Source of the DNA: Hyaloraphidium curvatum
Lineage: Eukaryota; Monoblepharomycota; Hyaloraphidiomycetes; Hyaloraphidiales; Hyaloraphidiaceae
Direction: 5' to 3'
NCBI GenBank assembly: GCA_025558095.1
Contig: JAIVFI010000036.1
Location: forward strand, 124,001-188,000
Length of the DNA: 64,000 bases
Shown here: positions 1 to 10,189 of the stretch, piece after piece
Numbering within the stretch: position 1 is the stretch's first letter
How the letters are laid out: the number at the start of each line of letters is the position of its first letter
The notes under the pieces: model-generated
Told to the model about the DNA's origin: nothing
The model's database searches: none
Seen by the model: the letters and a program-made list of their open reading frames with translations, nothing else
Program-made: the position numbers and the translations under genes

Positions 1-1
1 G

Positions 2-376
2 TTTGCCGCGGAGCTGTACAACGATCCTGTGCCGGGGGGTCGGAAGCCGGTGTGGAACCTGGCGCCGGAGGCGATCGTCGTGTCGCCGGCGCCGGGGGCG
101 GTGGTCGGGCGCAGGACGCGCGTCAGCGGGTGGGCTTGGTCCGACTCGCCGGTCGTTCGGGTCGAGATCAGCAGCTCAGATGGGCGTGAATGGGCGGACG
201 TGGAGCTTGAGCCTAGGAGGGAGCGGGAATGGCAGGCGTGGAGCGCCCTCCTCGACCTCGATCCGGGGGAGGTTCGGCTGATGGTCCGAGCGACGGACAA
301 CTTGGGGAACGGGCAGCCGCTGGAGGGACAGCGGAATGCGGTGCACTCGGTCCAGGTGCTGGTGGAGGATCGATGA
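2..376 (+). CDS. Sulfite-oxidase-type molybdenum oxidoreductase, 3' end
   Basis: Partial gene: the frame is open from the left window edge and stops at 374-376 (about 124 codons). The peptide has the pattern of the C-terminal Mo-cofactor oxidoreductase dimerisation domain: a W-N-L segment before an Ig-like beta fold, then VSGWAWS, VRVEISSSDGREW and a closing VRATDNLGNGQP. This domain follows the molybdopterin-binding domain in sulfite oxidase and in eukaryotic nitrate reductase. Neither the catalytic cysteine nor any haem or flavin domain lies inside the window, so sulfite oxidase and nitrate reductase cannot be separated, although the chain ends right after the dimerisation domain as in sulfite oxidase. 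Confidence 0.75.
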   Translation, partial: FAAELYNDPVPGGRKPVWNLAPEAIVVSPAPGAVVGRRTRVSGWAWSDSPVVRVEISSSDGREWADVELEPRREREWQAWSALLDLDPGEVRLMVRATDNLGNGQPLEGQRNAVHSVQVLVEDR

Positions 377-571
377 AATGCTTTCGGCGCCTGCTATAGA
401 GGTCTGACAGCGTTCAGGCGTGGGAGACGACCGTGGCGCTCAAGGGTCCGGCGGAGTCTATCCGTGTCTTTCCGTGGCGCTCTCCAAACCTCACCCTCCT
501 GCACCTTCAAAAGACCTCATTGACCGGCGAATCGCGAATCGCGTTCCGAGCCGCCTCTTTCCACTGCCAGC

Positions 572-1176
572 ATGAAAGTCTCCACGACCTGCTTCTGCAA
601 ATCGTGGGCACCCGCTCGGAGCGCGGCGCGGGCAACGCTCACGCGGGGCGATTCGCAGGGTTTCCGTGACGGCGGACGGCGACCCGGCTCTCATGTTCTA
701 CTGCTGGTGCAATTCGTGCTCCAAGGCGCGTGGAGCGCGTCGGAGGTGGCGCGCGGCGGTAACGTCTCCAATGGCAGGCTTCGAGCGGCACTTTTGCGAC
801 AATGGCCCTCTTTCCCCAAGAGGCCGTCACCATCGAAGGTCCGTCTTCTGCACGACTCCCGTCCCGACTGCATTGACACCACCGCTCCGCAGGACCCGTC
901 GAAGAATCCAAAGTCACTGACCGCCCGACGGGCAACACGCGCCTCTCGTGCGCCAGATGCCACGCCCGCGTCTCGGCGAAGCCCATGAACGACATGCCGA
1001 TGCGCGTTGTGTTCCCCATTTTGACCGTGGGCGACGGGTCGTGGTTCAAGCCCGAGATGCACGTGTTCTGCGAGGACGCGCCGCCGTGGGCCAAGCCGAC
1101 GGATTTCAAGGACGGGCTGCCAAAGTTTGCGGACCTGCCGAAGGCGTTCGGGGGGACGGACAAGCTCATGGAGTGA
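572..1176 (+). CDS. GFA (glutathione-dependent formaldehyde-activating fold) family protein
   Basis: Spliced small protein of the GFA/CENP-V zinc-binding fold. The start at 572 gives MKVSTTCFC. A second coding block (about 645-725) reads GAIRRVSVTADGDPALMFYCWCNSC, with the C-x-C-x2-C pattern of the family. Block three (778-839) reads ASSGTFATMALFPQEAV and needs an intron 726-777 with a GC donor. After a canonical intron (about 840-894) the last block gives RLSCARCHARV and a C-terminus with HVFCEDAPPWAK and DGLPKF, both typical of the family. The joint between the first and second blocks is not explained by any GT-AG intron I can find, so an assembly or gene lesion is possible there. The substrate is unknown; most fungal members are uncharacterised. 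Confidence 0.65.
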
Positions 1177-1376
1177 AACGGAGTTCGGAGACTGGGACAG
1201 TTTGCTCCGCAGGGTCGACGACGAGAACCCGGGAAGCTGGCGATGTGTAGCATCGGGCGCATGGGGAGCAACGAATCGTGTTCGCCGCGGTCAGAACCGA
1301 TACCCGCTCAGGGGCCGTACAAGGTTCTTGAGGAACCAGTTCTCCCACCTGTCGGCGACGGTCCGTCAGCCACGAA

Positions 1377-2873
1377 TCACCCCGCCGCCACGGGACCGAC
1401 CCACCTGTAGAGCGCCAGCCACCCCCTCCCGTCGAGCCACGGCCACGCCCTCTCCCCCGAATCCCAGCACCACAGCCACACCCTCGTCCTGCACAGGACC
1501 CTGTACGCTTTGCCCTTCCTGGGCAGCGGGTACCGCGCCATGTAGGCCGCGATGGCGGCCGGGTGCCACTTGTACTGGTGCACCCACGCCTGCACCTCCC
1601 CGCGCTGGTTGACCAGGTCGCCCCACGCGTTCTGCCAGTAGTGCGGGTTCGAGCCGACGGTGGCGCCCATGCCGAGCTCGTTCGAGTGCACGGTGACGTT
1701 GTGCGGGATGAGGCACGTGTAGTACAGGTAGTTGAGGATGCCCTGGTCGTTGCACCCCGTGCGCTCGATCTCGGAGGCCATCATGCCCACCAGGGAGGCG
1801 GCGGCGGCGCGGTAGCCGACCAGCATTCCGGCGCAGATGCGGGGGTACGGCTTGAGGCGGAGCATGGTGCCCGCGCCCCACCAGGGCTCGCCGCAGAGGA
1901 GCCATTGCCGGTGGTGGGAGCAGTCGCCGATGGCGAAGGAGGACCATTCGGTGGAGAGGGCGATGCCGTTCTCCGGGACGGGGTAGTCGAGGAAGGGGTG
2001 GCGCTGGAAGACCACGTCGTAGTCTGCAACCGCGGGGGTTGCCAGCAAAGCAAATTGAAGCGGCAGAAGGGGCGTCGTCAGCACGGAAGTATAGTGAGGG
2101 CCTCCAGTCGACCCACCGCAGACCATGATCATCTCCACCTCCTGCGCCCAGTCTTCGTCCATGAGGTCGCGGTACCAGCGGAACCGCTCCAGCTCCAGCT
2201 TCTTCCCCCCTGGCAGCTCGGCCCTGCGCACCTCGATGCGCATGCCGTGCTGGTCGCGGTAGTACGACAGCACGTCGAGGAACTCCTCCGAGGGGTCCAG
2301 CGAGAACACGACGACGGCGGCGTCGCGGTGCGCGCCCGAGGCCATGAGCGAGGCGTGGAACGCATTGACAAAGTCGATGCGCTCGTTGTGCTCTGCCAGC
2401 ACGACCAGGTATTTTGGCGGCGGGCGTGACAAGCGGGGCATGGCCAGCGCGGGCGGCGGGGGCCGCGAGCGCTTTGCCGGCTCGGCGAAGGCGGCGGGCA
2501 CCCGCAGCTTGAGCGGCGCGGCGGGGCACGAGAAGTTCGTGACGATTCTGTCCGGCGGCCGGTTGAGCTCGTCTGTCGGCGGCAGCGAGACAAAGTACGA
2601 CAGCGCGGCGAGGCCGACGACGAAGGCCGCCAACGCGCGCAGTAGCAGCCGGCCGGGGCACGCCCTGAGAGCCTTGCGCAGCCGCCGTGAGAAGCCGGAG
2701 ATCGGCAGCGCGCGGCCCTTCCCCGTCGGCGACGGCGGCGGCGACCCCGACGGCGTGCGCGCGACAGGCAGCAGCGGCAGCTCGTCCGCCCGGCCCGCCG
2801 GCGTCGCCGCCCGCGGCATCGGCGAGCCCGGCGGCGACACCGAGTGCGGCGGCGATGCTGACGCCCGCTGCAT
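1377..2873 (-). CDS. Type II membrane glycosyltransferase-like protein
   Basis: Two exons, 2873-2117 and 2023-1377, joined across a 93-nt intron (donor gtgggt, acceptor gttgcag) to give VCDYDVVFQRHPF. An N-terminal cytoplasmic Pro/Ser/Arg-rich stretch is followed by one hydrophobic anchor (LLLRALAAFVVGLAALSYFV, about residues 77-96) and then a luminal domain. The DYDVVF segment stands where a nucleotide-sugar-binding D-x-D-type motif would be, and CNDQGILNYLYY resembles the downstream DQ motif of Golgi glycosyltransferases. No specific family or sugar is recognised. An origin as a Golgi enzyme is inferred from topology only. The long antisense frames across this locus are GC-driven shadows. 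Confidence 0.55.
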   Translation of the reverse strand: MQRASASPPHSVSPPGSPMPRAATPAGRADELPLLPVARTPSGSPPPSPTGKGRALPISGFSRRLRKALRACPGRLLLRALAAFVVGLAALSYFVSLPPTDELNRPPDRIVTNFSCPAAPLKLRVPAAFAEPAKRSRPPPPALAMPRLSRPPPKYLVVLAEHNERIDFVNAFHASLMASGAHRDAAVVVFSLDPSEEFLDVLSYYRDQHGMRIEVRRAELPGGKKLELERFRWYRDLMDEDWAQEVEMIMVCGGSTGGPHYTSVLTTPLLPLQFALLATPAVADYDVVFQRHPFLDYPVPENGIALSTEWSSFAIGDCSHHRQWLLCGEPWWGAGTMLRLKPYPRICAGMLVGYRAAAASLVGMMASEIERTGCNDQGILNYLYYTCLIPHNVTVHSNELGMGATVGSNPHYWQNAWGDLVNQRGEVQAWVHQYKWHPAAIAAYMARYPLPRKGKAYRVLCRTRVWLWCWDSGERAWPWLDGRGWLALYRWVGPVAAG

Positions 2874-3338
2874 GCCGCGAGGGGGTGGGAAAGCACGGAG
2901 AAGAAGTGCGAACGGTTGAGCCTCGCCGTCACTTGCGCCCCTTCAGGAGATCCGGCCCCCAAAGTCCGTTCACAAGCCAGATCAGCTCGACTGTTCTCCA
3001 GCAGCCAGCAAAATGGACTAGCAGCCACAAATGGAATGCGATTCGATGAGGAGAGGTTGTAACGGCGGTCTTGGATCTTGGACGCGATCACTGCCACGCC
3101 CGAGCTGAAAAGCAACGAAACAATAGTCACAGCGACGGCTTCAAGCTCTCCATTGCATGATCTGGATCGTTTGCTGGCTCCCGTCGCCGGGATTCCCTGT
3201 GAGGTGCGGCCTCACGCCGCCCCCGACCTACCCGCCGGAGATCGATCGCCGCCCGCTGATCGCACCACGCTTCTTGCCTCCACCCGCCTCTCGACACGCA
3301 GCCAAGGTGACGAGACCGGCCATTGGAACATTGGCGCC
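2874..3338. other. Divergent intergenic region
   Basis: Non-coding stretch between the minus-strand glycosyltransferase-like gene and the plus-strand homogentisate dioxygenase gene. Both promoters must lie here. I see no convincing ORF, tRNA or TATA-type element. An ATG at 3078 is in frame with the dioxygenase start but would add an 87-residue extension of no recognisable character. Confidence 0.5.
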
Positions 3339-4851
3339 ATGGCCCTCCGTTTCCCCGCCGCATCGAGCCCGGAAATCGCTTCGAACACGAACGACCCGTG
3401 AGAGGCAGCGGGCCGTCGGACAGGGCGGGGACGGCCTGACGATCCTCCCGCCCTCGCCGAAGATTCTTGTATGCGTCCGGATTCGGCAACTCGTTCGAGT
3501 CCGAGGCCGTGCCGGGAGCCCTCCCCCGGGTCCGCAACGCGCCGCAGGTCGCCCCGCTCGGCCTATACGCCGAGCAGGTCAACGGCACGGCCTTCACCGA
3601 ACCCCGCGGACGCAACCAGCGCTCGTGGCAGTACAGGATCCGGCCGTCGGTCCTGCCGGAGACCCCCGTACCTTATGAAGGCAACCTCCGCCTGTGCGCC
3701 GACTTCGGCAAGAACGCCGTCCCGTCGCCGCTGCAGCTGCGGTGGGCGCCCTTCGCGCCCGAGGACGCGGACTGGCTCGATTCCCTGCGGACGGTCGCCG
3801 GCGGGGGCAGCGCCCTGGAGCGGTCGGGCGTCGCGTGCCACGTTTACGCGTTCAGGCGGCCGATGGGGGACAGGTGCTTCTACAATTCGGACGGGAGCCT
3901 GCTCATCGTGCCGCAGCACGGGACGGTGCTCGTCCGGACCGAGTTCGGCAAGATGAGCCTCGCGCCCAACGAGATCGCGGTGGTCCAGCGCGGGATCAGG
4001 TTCTCGGTCGACGCGATGCCGGGGAGCCCCAACCCCGAGGGCTTCTGCCGCGGCTACGTCTTCGAGGTCTTCGGCGGCAACTGGGAGCTCCCCGAGCTCG
4101 GGCCCCTGGGCGCCAACGGCCTCGCCAACCCGCGCGACTTCCTCTCCGTGACGGCGTGGTTCGAGGACCGCGCGTGCCCCGCTGGGTTCGAGGTCGTTGC
4201 CAAGTACGCCGGCAAGCTTTGGACCTCGAAGCTGCGCCATTCGCCGTTCGACGTGGTCGCGTGGCACGGCAATCTCGCGCCGTACAAGTACGACCTGCGC
4301 CGCTTCTGCGCCGTCAACACCGTCACCTTCGACCACATGGACCCGTCCGTCTACACCGTGCTCACCGCGCGCTCCGCGACCCCCGGGCTCGCGGTGGCAG
4401 ACTTCACGTTCTTCCCGCCGCGGTGGGACGTCGCAAGCGGCACGTTCAGGCCGCCGTTCTACCACCGCAACGCGGTCACGGAGTACGTGGGGATCGTCAA
4501 GGGGCCCGCGGCGGCCGCGGGGGGGGGGGTGTCCAGGGGCCCGATGACGAGCCACGGGTTGCCTATGGAGGGGTACGAGGAGGGGGCGTTCAGGGTCGAC
4601 GGCGATGTGGTGGGTTGTTCTGGTTGCCCGTCGGAGGGTGCGACGGGGTCTGACGGCGCCTCCGATATCAGCCCGCCCGCGCCGGGGACGGGGACGACTG
4701 CGTGATCCTGCTCGAGAGCCTGTACCCGTTCTCGTACACGGAGTGGGCGATGCGGGCCGGGGAAAAGGTGGACGGGGTCCACGAGAAGAACTGGACGACG
4801 CTGAAAAAGTACTACACGGGGCCCGCGGAGGGGAGCGCGAGCAAGCTTTGA
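3339..4851 (+). CDS. HGD: Homogentisate 1,2-dioxygenase
   Basis: Opens the ring of homogentisate to maleylacetoacetate in phenylalanine/tyrosine catabolism (cytosolic Fe(II) enzyme). Exons 3339-3397, 3463-4609 and 4672-4851 give 461 residues; the family is about 445. The first intron (65 nt) joins NDP to FLYASGFGNSF, the conserved N-terminal motif. Iron ligands are visible: His and Glu in PPFYHRNAVTEYVG and the third His in GPMTSHG. The C-terminal exon supplies VILLESLYPFSYTEW. The start lies in GGCGCCATGG, a good Kozak context. Identification is by the full-length family pattern. The fumarylacetoacetase and maleylacetoacetate isomerase partners are not in the window. Confidence 0.95.
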
Positions 4852-5136
4852 CGGACCCGGGTGGAAGAGCTTGGTTGTCTCGTGCCGAGATTTGCATCAT
4901 CATTGTGCGTTGCTTTCGAGACAAATGAAGATCTCGATCGGTTTTCGATTGCGCTTCGGATGTACGAGGGCAATCTGGTGGTACTATGGGGGTGTGTGAG
5001 GGTCCTCTGATGAGCTGGCGGGAGGACGACAAACATCGCCGCGCCGGACCCCCGGTTCCTCCTCCATCGGCCCCGGAATCCCCTCCAGAGGACGTCTCCT
5101 TGACCTTCGGCTATCGGAAATTCGCTGGGAGCCGCG

Positions 5137-6465
5137 ATGGACTCGCCCCCGTCGCTCTCGCCGCTGTCGCTCGCGGCGGCGCGACCTCTGCCCGGCGACC
5201 CCGCGCTCGGCACTCTGGGCTGCCTGGACTACGACGTGGGCTTAAAATGCACCTTGGTATTGCATGCGTCGCTCGCTGACCGGTCTCTTGTTGCCCTCTC
5301 GCCGCAGACCCTCCTGCACGTCCTCACCTTCCTGCGCGCCCGGTGCCCGCGCTCCCTCCTCCGGCTGGCCCGCGCCTCCCGCCCGCTCTCGCTGCTCGCG
5401 CACGACCCGACGCTATGGCGCACCGTCGCGCTCTCGCTGCGGCTGGGGATGCCCGCCGCCGCGGCCGGGAGGCTGCTCCGCGCGGTAGCCGGTCTGGCGA
5501 ACGGGCAGGGACGGCACGGCGTGAGGCGGTTCGCCATGGACGCGCACGCAGGGGATCTCTGGGATCCCGCGAGGGCGGGGGAGGTGCTGGACTGCCTGGG
5601 GGAGGCGCACGCGGCGTGGCTGGAGGAGCTGGCGGTCGGGTCGTCGCGGAGACGGTGGGCGGACCTGCCGTCGGGCGCGCTGCCGGGACTGCTTTGCACG
5701 GCGGGAGGGATGCCGAACCTGCGGAGGGCGGAGCTGGCGGTTTCGCTGCCGGCAGCAGCGGCGTCGGAGGCGCTCGAGGCGCTGCTCCGTGCGGCGCCGA
5801 ATCTGGTCGAGCTGGTGCTGGACCTGGACCTGGACTGCGAGGGCGTCGGCGGGTCGCCGCGGAGCACCGCCTCGGCTTCCGCCTCGGAAGATAGCGACGA
5901 CGAGGAGCCGGAAGCGCCCTCCCCCGACACCGCGCGCCCCTTCTCCCTCCCCACCTCGCCGCACCCCCTCCGCTCCCTCTCCCTCCTCGGCCCCCCCCAC
6001 GCCGACCCCGTCCCCCTGCATCCCCCCTCCCTCGCCCTCCTCTTCCCCTCCCTGGACCGCCTCTCCCTCTCGGACCCATTCCGCGTGCTCCCCACCGGCA
6101 CCGACCGGCGCGAACCCGAGCTGCTCCTCTCCCTCCTCGCCTCCTTCCCGCGCCTCCGATCCCTGCGGTACCCGGGCATCGGCCGCGGCGAGCTCGACGC
6201 GCTCCTGTCGCACCGCCTCCCCGGCCCGGGGGAGCTGCGCTTCAGCGTGGACGAGTTCTCGGCGCACGACGCGGGGTGGGTGCGCAGGTGGAGCGCGAGG
6301 ATGCGGGGGGCGCTGGGGAGGTTCTGGGCGGCGAATGCCGGGGGTGGGGTGGGGAGGATCGTGTTCGAGATGGGGGAGGGGGGGAGGGGGTTGGTGTCGA
6401 CCCCGGGGGGGCTGGAGGAGGTGGAGGTCGAGGCGGGGGAAGGGACAAGGGCGTGGGCGTTGTAG
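5137..6465 (+). CDS. F-box protein
   Basis: A 72-nt intron (5236-5307) joins LDYD to TLLHVLTFLRARCP, which restores an F-box-like helix pair (residues about 31-75, with LRLARASRPLSLLAHDPTLWR). The spliced product is about 418 residues. Downstream are Leu/Arg/Ala-rich segments spaced like degenerate leucine-rich repeats, then a serine/acidic tract (ASASEDSDDEEPEAPS) and a proline-rich segment. F-box proteins recruit substrates to SCF ubiquitin ligases; the target here is unknown. The intron is a multiple of three and has no stop, so a retained form would also be translatable (442 residues). Confidence 0.6.
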   Translation: MDSPPSLSPLSLAAARPLPGDPALGTLGCLDYDVGLKCTLVLHASLADRSLVALSPQTLLHVLTFLRARCPRSLLRLARASRPLSLLAHDPTLWRTVALSLRLGMPAAAAGRLLRAVAGLANGQGRHGVRRFAMDAHAGDLWDPARAGEVLDCLGEAHAAWLEELAVGSSRRRWADLPSGALPGLLCTAGGMPNLRRAELAVSLPAAAASEALEALLRAAPNLVELVLDLDLDCEGVGGSPRSTASASASEDSDDEEPEAPSPDTARPFSLPTSPHPLRSLSLLGPPHADPVPLHPPSLALLFPSLDRLSLSDPFRVLPTGTDRREPELLLSLLASFPRLRSLRYPGIGRGELDALLSHRLPGPGELRFSVDEFSAHDAGWVRRWSARMRGALGRFWAANAGGGVGRIVFEMGEGGRGLVSTPGGLEEVEVEAGEGTRAWAL

Positions 6466-6981
6466 CTGGGACTTGGGAAAGAAATGGAAGGCCTTTCAAA
6501 TTACGGATTTCGAGGCCGTGGTCGGATGTGTGGGGACGTTTGGCCCTGATCTCGAAGGGGCCCGGTGGGTGGTGGGCTCTCACGACCATTGCGTCGATCG
6601 CAGTGCCACGCCTTCCCTGCCCCCATCGGGCCGCTTTATCCGCAACCGCCCTCCTCTGCCGACACTATCGTGGATCACTTCTCGCTATCCTCCCTGGCCC
6701 GTGGCCCGGATCTCGACAAACCACGTCCGATCGGCGCCTCCGAAGCGCCCTCCCGATCGCTGCGCAGCAGTCACAGGCCGGCGTTGGGAAGCACATGCAA
6801 ATGCCACGTAATCACGGCAAAATCCCTGCCGACGGGTATATACTCGATTGCCACCGGCTCCACCTCCACCCTCGCAGAAGATCAGAACCCCACGGCGGCG
6901 GCCGGGCGGAACTGTACATCTCCGACCACATTGCTGACGGCTCGGCTTCCTTCCACCGCGCTTCGGCCCCCTGTTTCGACC
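6466..6981. other. Intergenic region upstream of an unknown gene
   Basis: No coding pattern is seen. The stretch 6560-6980 has lower GC than its flanks and probably holds the promoter and 5' leader of the gene beginning at 6982. No other signal is recognised. Confidence 0.4.
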
Positions 6982-7945
6982 ATGTCGACGTACGGCAACT
7001 TCGGCGGCTGGCCCGACGCCGCCAACCAACAGGTACGTGTTTCGGTTCGGTCTGTTCGAAGCCCGGCCGCCGCCGGAGTTCACGGACTACGGGATCTACT
7101 CGTTCGAGTGAGGTTGGCGGACCCTTGTGTCCCTTAAGTTGTCCTGCCTCTTCAAAAGGCTGCCTGCGCGGTTTCGGCCAGCGTCAACTTAACGATCTCG
7201 CGAGCAGCTTCAACGAAATGGATCCGATCGGGTGATGGCTTGGTCGAGTGTGACGTGTCATCAAAACTGCCCGACTCTGCTCGCAAACGGACCACCAAGA
7301 GCGATGCCGACTCCCGGTCGTGCTGGCACGCAGAAGAAAGGAAGCCCATCCGCCGCAGGGGCAACGGAGGCCGCCCTCGCGGGCACGGCCGCGGGGCTTC
7401 CCGGCGCCGCCGCGACCTCCCCATCGGACCCGTGGACGGCGTCCTTTCGGAGGGATGCCTACATCGCCCGCGTCTCGGAGCTCTGCGCCCGCTTCGCTGA
7501 GGAGTACTTCCCGTTCGCCGAGACCTGGACGCCGGGGGGACGCCCGCCAACCACCTTGCCCGGCCTAGCGCACCTCTTCACGGCGGACTCTCTGATCTGC
7601 GACGTCGTCTACAAGCCGTCCAAGGAGCTTTGCTTTGCTTTCGACGCCCTTCCTGCGACGCCAGCGCCCGAGTCCGTCTGCCTGCCGCTGTTCAACGTGC
7701 TGCTCCCCGAAATCTATCCGACGATGCGGCGGGCCGTCGAGCTCTCCGTGGCAAAGCATCGCAAGCCGTTTCCGACGCGAGACCCCGTCCTGTTCGCCGG
7801 CGTCATGGCGTGCCGGATGCTGCACCACCTCGCCGGCTCCTCCGCGGTCCGCAAGCGGATCGGCGACGACCCAGACTCCCCGGTCCGGATCGACGGAGTT
7901 ACCAAAAGCATGCTTAGCGTTCGTAGCATTGATTCGCTGACATAA
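6982..7945 (+). CDS. Unknown multi-exon protein
   Basis: The ATG at 6982 (MSTYGNFGGWPDAANQQ) ends at a strong splice donor (gtacgt) and is followed by a short exon with FTDYGIYSF before a gtgagg donor. The main coding block, about 7290-7945, reads DPWTASFRRDAYIARVSELC, a helical segment rich in Ala/Pro/Leu, and ends in GVTKSML. I do not recognise the family. There is no signal peptide, membrane segment or catalytic motif. Exon boundaries between 7100 and 7290 are uncertain. The stop at 7943-7945 runs into the dehydrogenase relic downstream, so the natural 3' end may be lost. Confidence 0.4.
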
Positions 7946-8236
7946 TCTACTCGACCAAGATCGTGGAAACCACCGCCAAGGCGGCCGTGTACGGCAACAC
8001 GGCGAAAAAGTCGATGGAGGGAGTTTGAATAGGAGGGGCTCCCACCGGACGAGGCTGCAGCGATCATCCTGAACGGCGTGCGGCGCGGGGACTGGAGGAT
8101 CTTGGTGGGCGAAGACGCGGAGTGGTTGGATGCCGAGGTACGGCGGACGCCCTTGGAGGTGTACGAGCAGTCGTTCTACGACCGGTACGCCAAGGCGAGG
8201 GAGGATATGTCGGCGAGGCGGAAGGCGAAGATGTGA
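7946..8236 (+). pseudogene. Relic of a short-chain dehydrogenase C-terminus
   Basis: The region reads IVETTAKAAVYGNTAKKSMEG in one frame. After a frame change and an in-frame TAG at 8030-8032 it continues as LPPDEAAAIILNGVRRGDWR, ILVGEDAEWLDAEVRRTP and YEQSFYDRYAKARED. This second part aligns with the C-terminus of the SDR gene at 15042-16094 (shared IIL-GV-RGDWRILVG-DA). No Rossmann-fold part is present upstream, so this is a truncated, frameshifted fragment. It lies directly before a broken membrane-protein gene whose paralogue also lies downstream of an SDR copy. Confidence 0.7.
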
Positions 8237-8322
8237 AAATGGCGAACGAAGATGAATACAGGCATTAACGGTTCACCTGCCTGGATGGTCCGAGCTCCGG
8301 GGACGGCCCGAGCTCCGGAGCA

Positions 8323-10020
8323 ATGATGACTTCATCCTCCATCCAGACAGGGTTCGTGCGGGTGAACTTCGTAGGGATTTGCGCCCTTTATCCAGTGTCT
8401 CCCAATAAGCCGATTGCTGACCGGCCAAGGCTTCACTGAGCAGCGACTCATTCGACCTCACGCCGCGCGAGTACCTCACGGTGTTCCCCGATGCGCTGCG
8501 GCGCGACGACCCCGCGGCCGAGGCGCGCTCCGCCGACCCGCTTGCGCCGCCGCGCTTCGTCGCCGAGCTGCGCCGCCGGAGCCCCGCTCTTGCTTCTCTG
8601 GACGCGCTTGCCATCTGGATGTCGCCGTTCGCGCGGCAGTACCTCGCGCGCCACGCGATCTTCCGGCTGAACCGCCCCGCGATGGTCGCGCCGGTCGTCG
8701 TGTTCAACAACGGGCGCTTCGGCAGCCGCCAGGTCGACGCGCTCATCGGCATCGTCGTCGCGCAGTTCGGCATCCATTTGGCGTCGATCATGCGGGGTGA
8801 GGCGGTCGGCAGGGCCGCCGCCATTAGCAAACTCGTCGGCGGCGGCGTCTACGACAAAGCTCGGGAGACCAAGAAGGACGACGACGTCGAGGCCGCTCAA
8901 ACCCCCCCCCCCTGTCGGCACGCCACTCGATACCCACCCGGACGCGGTGCTCGTTCGATGGTCGCAGCTTGCCGCTCGGGGAGACGGCGGCGACGGCACC
9001 GTCCGCAGCGAGGGCAGTGAGCAATCGCGGCGTCTACTCGCCCACGACACCGACGGAAAGTGCACCTGCCCGCTGCCGAGCTGCGCCGGCCGCCTCGTCT
9101 GGCTAGCAGCCCTTCTTCGAATCCTTTTCCTTAGCTGGACGTTTCTCAGCTACCCCATCACCTACACCATCCTGTGAAACTGGACAGCATGGGTTACCCT
9201 TGGCCAAGAGACGTGGTCCACGCCGTGGAGCGCCATTCTGTCCGCTGTCTTCTTGCTGTCGGTAATCGTAAGCATTGTGCCGGACTGTTTCGCCGTGATC
9301 GATCGTCAGCAACCCCGCCCTGCTCGAACTCTCCGCGCGCCTGCAGAACCGCGCGCTCTCGTTGGCCCTCAAGGCTTTCGTCGAGGAGCAGGACCGCCTG
9401 GCGGGAGGCGACGAACCCGTCGGCTGCGACGGGGCTTGCTACATCCGCCTGCAGGAGCTGCTCTCGGCCAGCTGGCAGCGGAGCCTGGACCACTTGTCAA
9501 CGGCGCGGACCCAGTTTGTCATCTGGCTCGTCAGCGCCGTCGCATTCATTATCGTGACCATTGTAGGTCGACCGCGCGTACCGGACTTCGCGTGTCCACT
9601 GACTTCCCGCGTTCCATTCAGACCGTGGGGTCCTGCGCCACCGTTGGCCTGATCTTCACGGCCCTCGGCCCCGCCGGTGTGATGCTCCACGACCTCCTCT
9701 CCATCGCCACCTTCAACGTGGGCGTCAAGCGAACCTCGGCGCTCTACGACGCCGCCTCCGCGGACCTGTGCCGGATCGCCATGCGCCACCCGCGCTCGCC
9801 GCATCTACCCATGCTGGCCGTGCACCGCGAGCTCCTGGGCGCCTACGCGCGCGGGGCGGGCAGGTTCAGGGGGAGGTTCCTCGGGTTCGAGGTCGATTTC
9901 GGGATGGTCAGGACGCTGCTCGTCACCGTCTTCACCGTGGCGATCGGCCTGGCGTCGATCCTGCGGGGATCGGACATCTTTGTGACCATCGAGAATGTGT
10001 GTCCCGGTGGAACATCGTAG
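8323..10020 (+). pseudogene. Multi-membrane-span protein, family member A (frame broken)
   Basis: Unknown membrane protein, clearly paralogous to 19953-21574. A likely first exon from 8323 (MMTSSSIQTG) splices to DSFDLTPREYLTVFPDAL. Shared blocks in order: AELRRRSPALAS, APVVVFNN, DAVLVRWSQ, DGKCTCPLPSCAG, a hydrophobic pair (LVWLAALLRILFLSWTFL and WSAILSAVFLLSVIVSIV), LLELSARLQNRALSLALKAF, and a C-terminal MVRTLLVTVFTVAIGLASIL helix. A canonical 59-nt intron lies at 9563-9621. Three lesions interrupt the frame: an 11-C run at about 8902-8912 (10 C would restore frame), an in-frame TGA at 9175-9177, and a doubled GATC at 9297-9304. It may be a decaying gene or contain assembly errors. Confidence 0.6.
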
Positions 10021-10189
10021 GATCGGAATTCGATGCAACGCAGGCCGGGGCCGGCAGACCGTAAGACCTGGAAGTCTTTCCGATCCCCAACTACGCGTGC
10101 GGGCATCGTTGAACTGCTAGAATGCTCGGGCAAGAGCTGTGGTGATGGCAGCCGGGCACGGTCAGCATGTCAGGCGGAGCTCGTTTTGG

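Noticed and set aside
3078-3338. Upstream in-frame ATG for the dioxygenase
   Set aside because: Would add 87 residues not seen in the family; the ATG at 3339 has better context and fits the usual length.
3563-5032. 489-codon antisense frame over homogentisate dioxygenase
   Set aside because: Shadow of a clearly conserved sense gene; the product is Arg/Pro-rich without family pattern.
7232-7290. Start of the unknown gene at the ATG near 7232-7235
   Set aside because: An upstream exon at 6982 with a strong donor fits better, and 7232-7290 reads as poor coding sequence.
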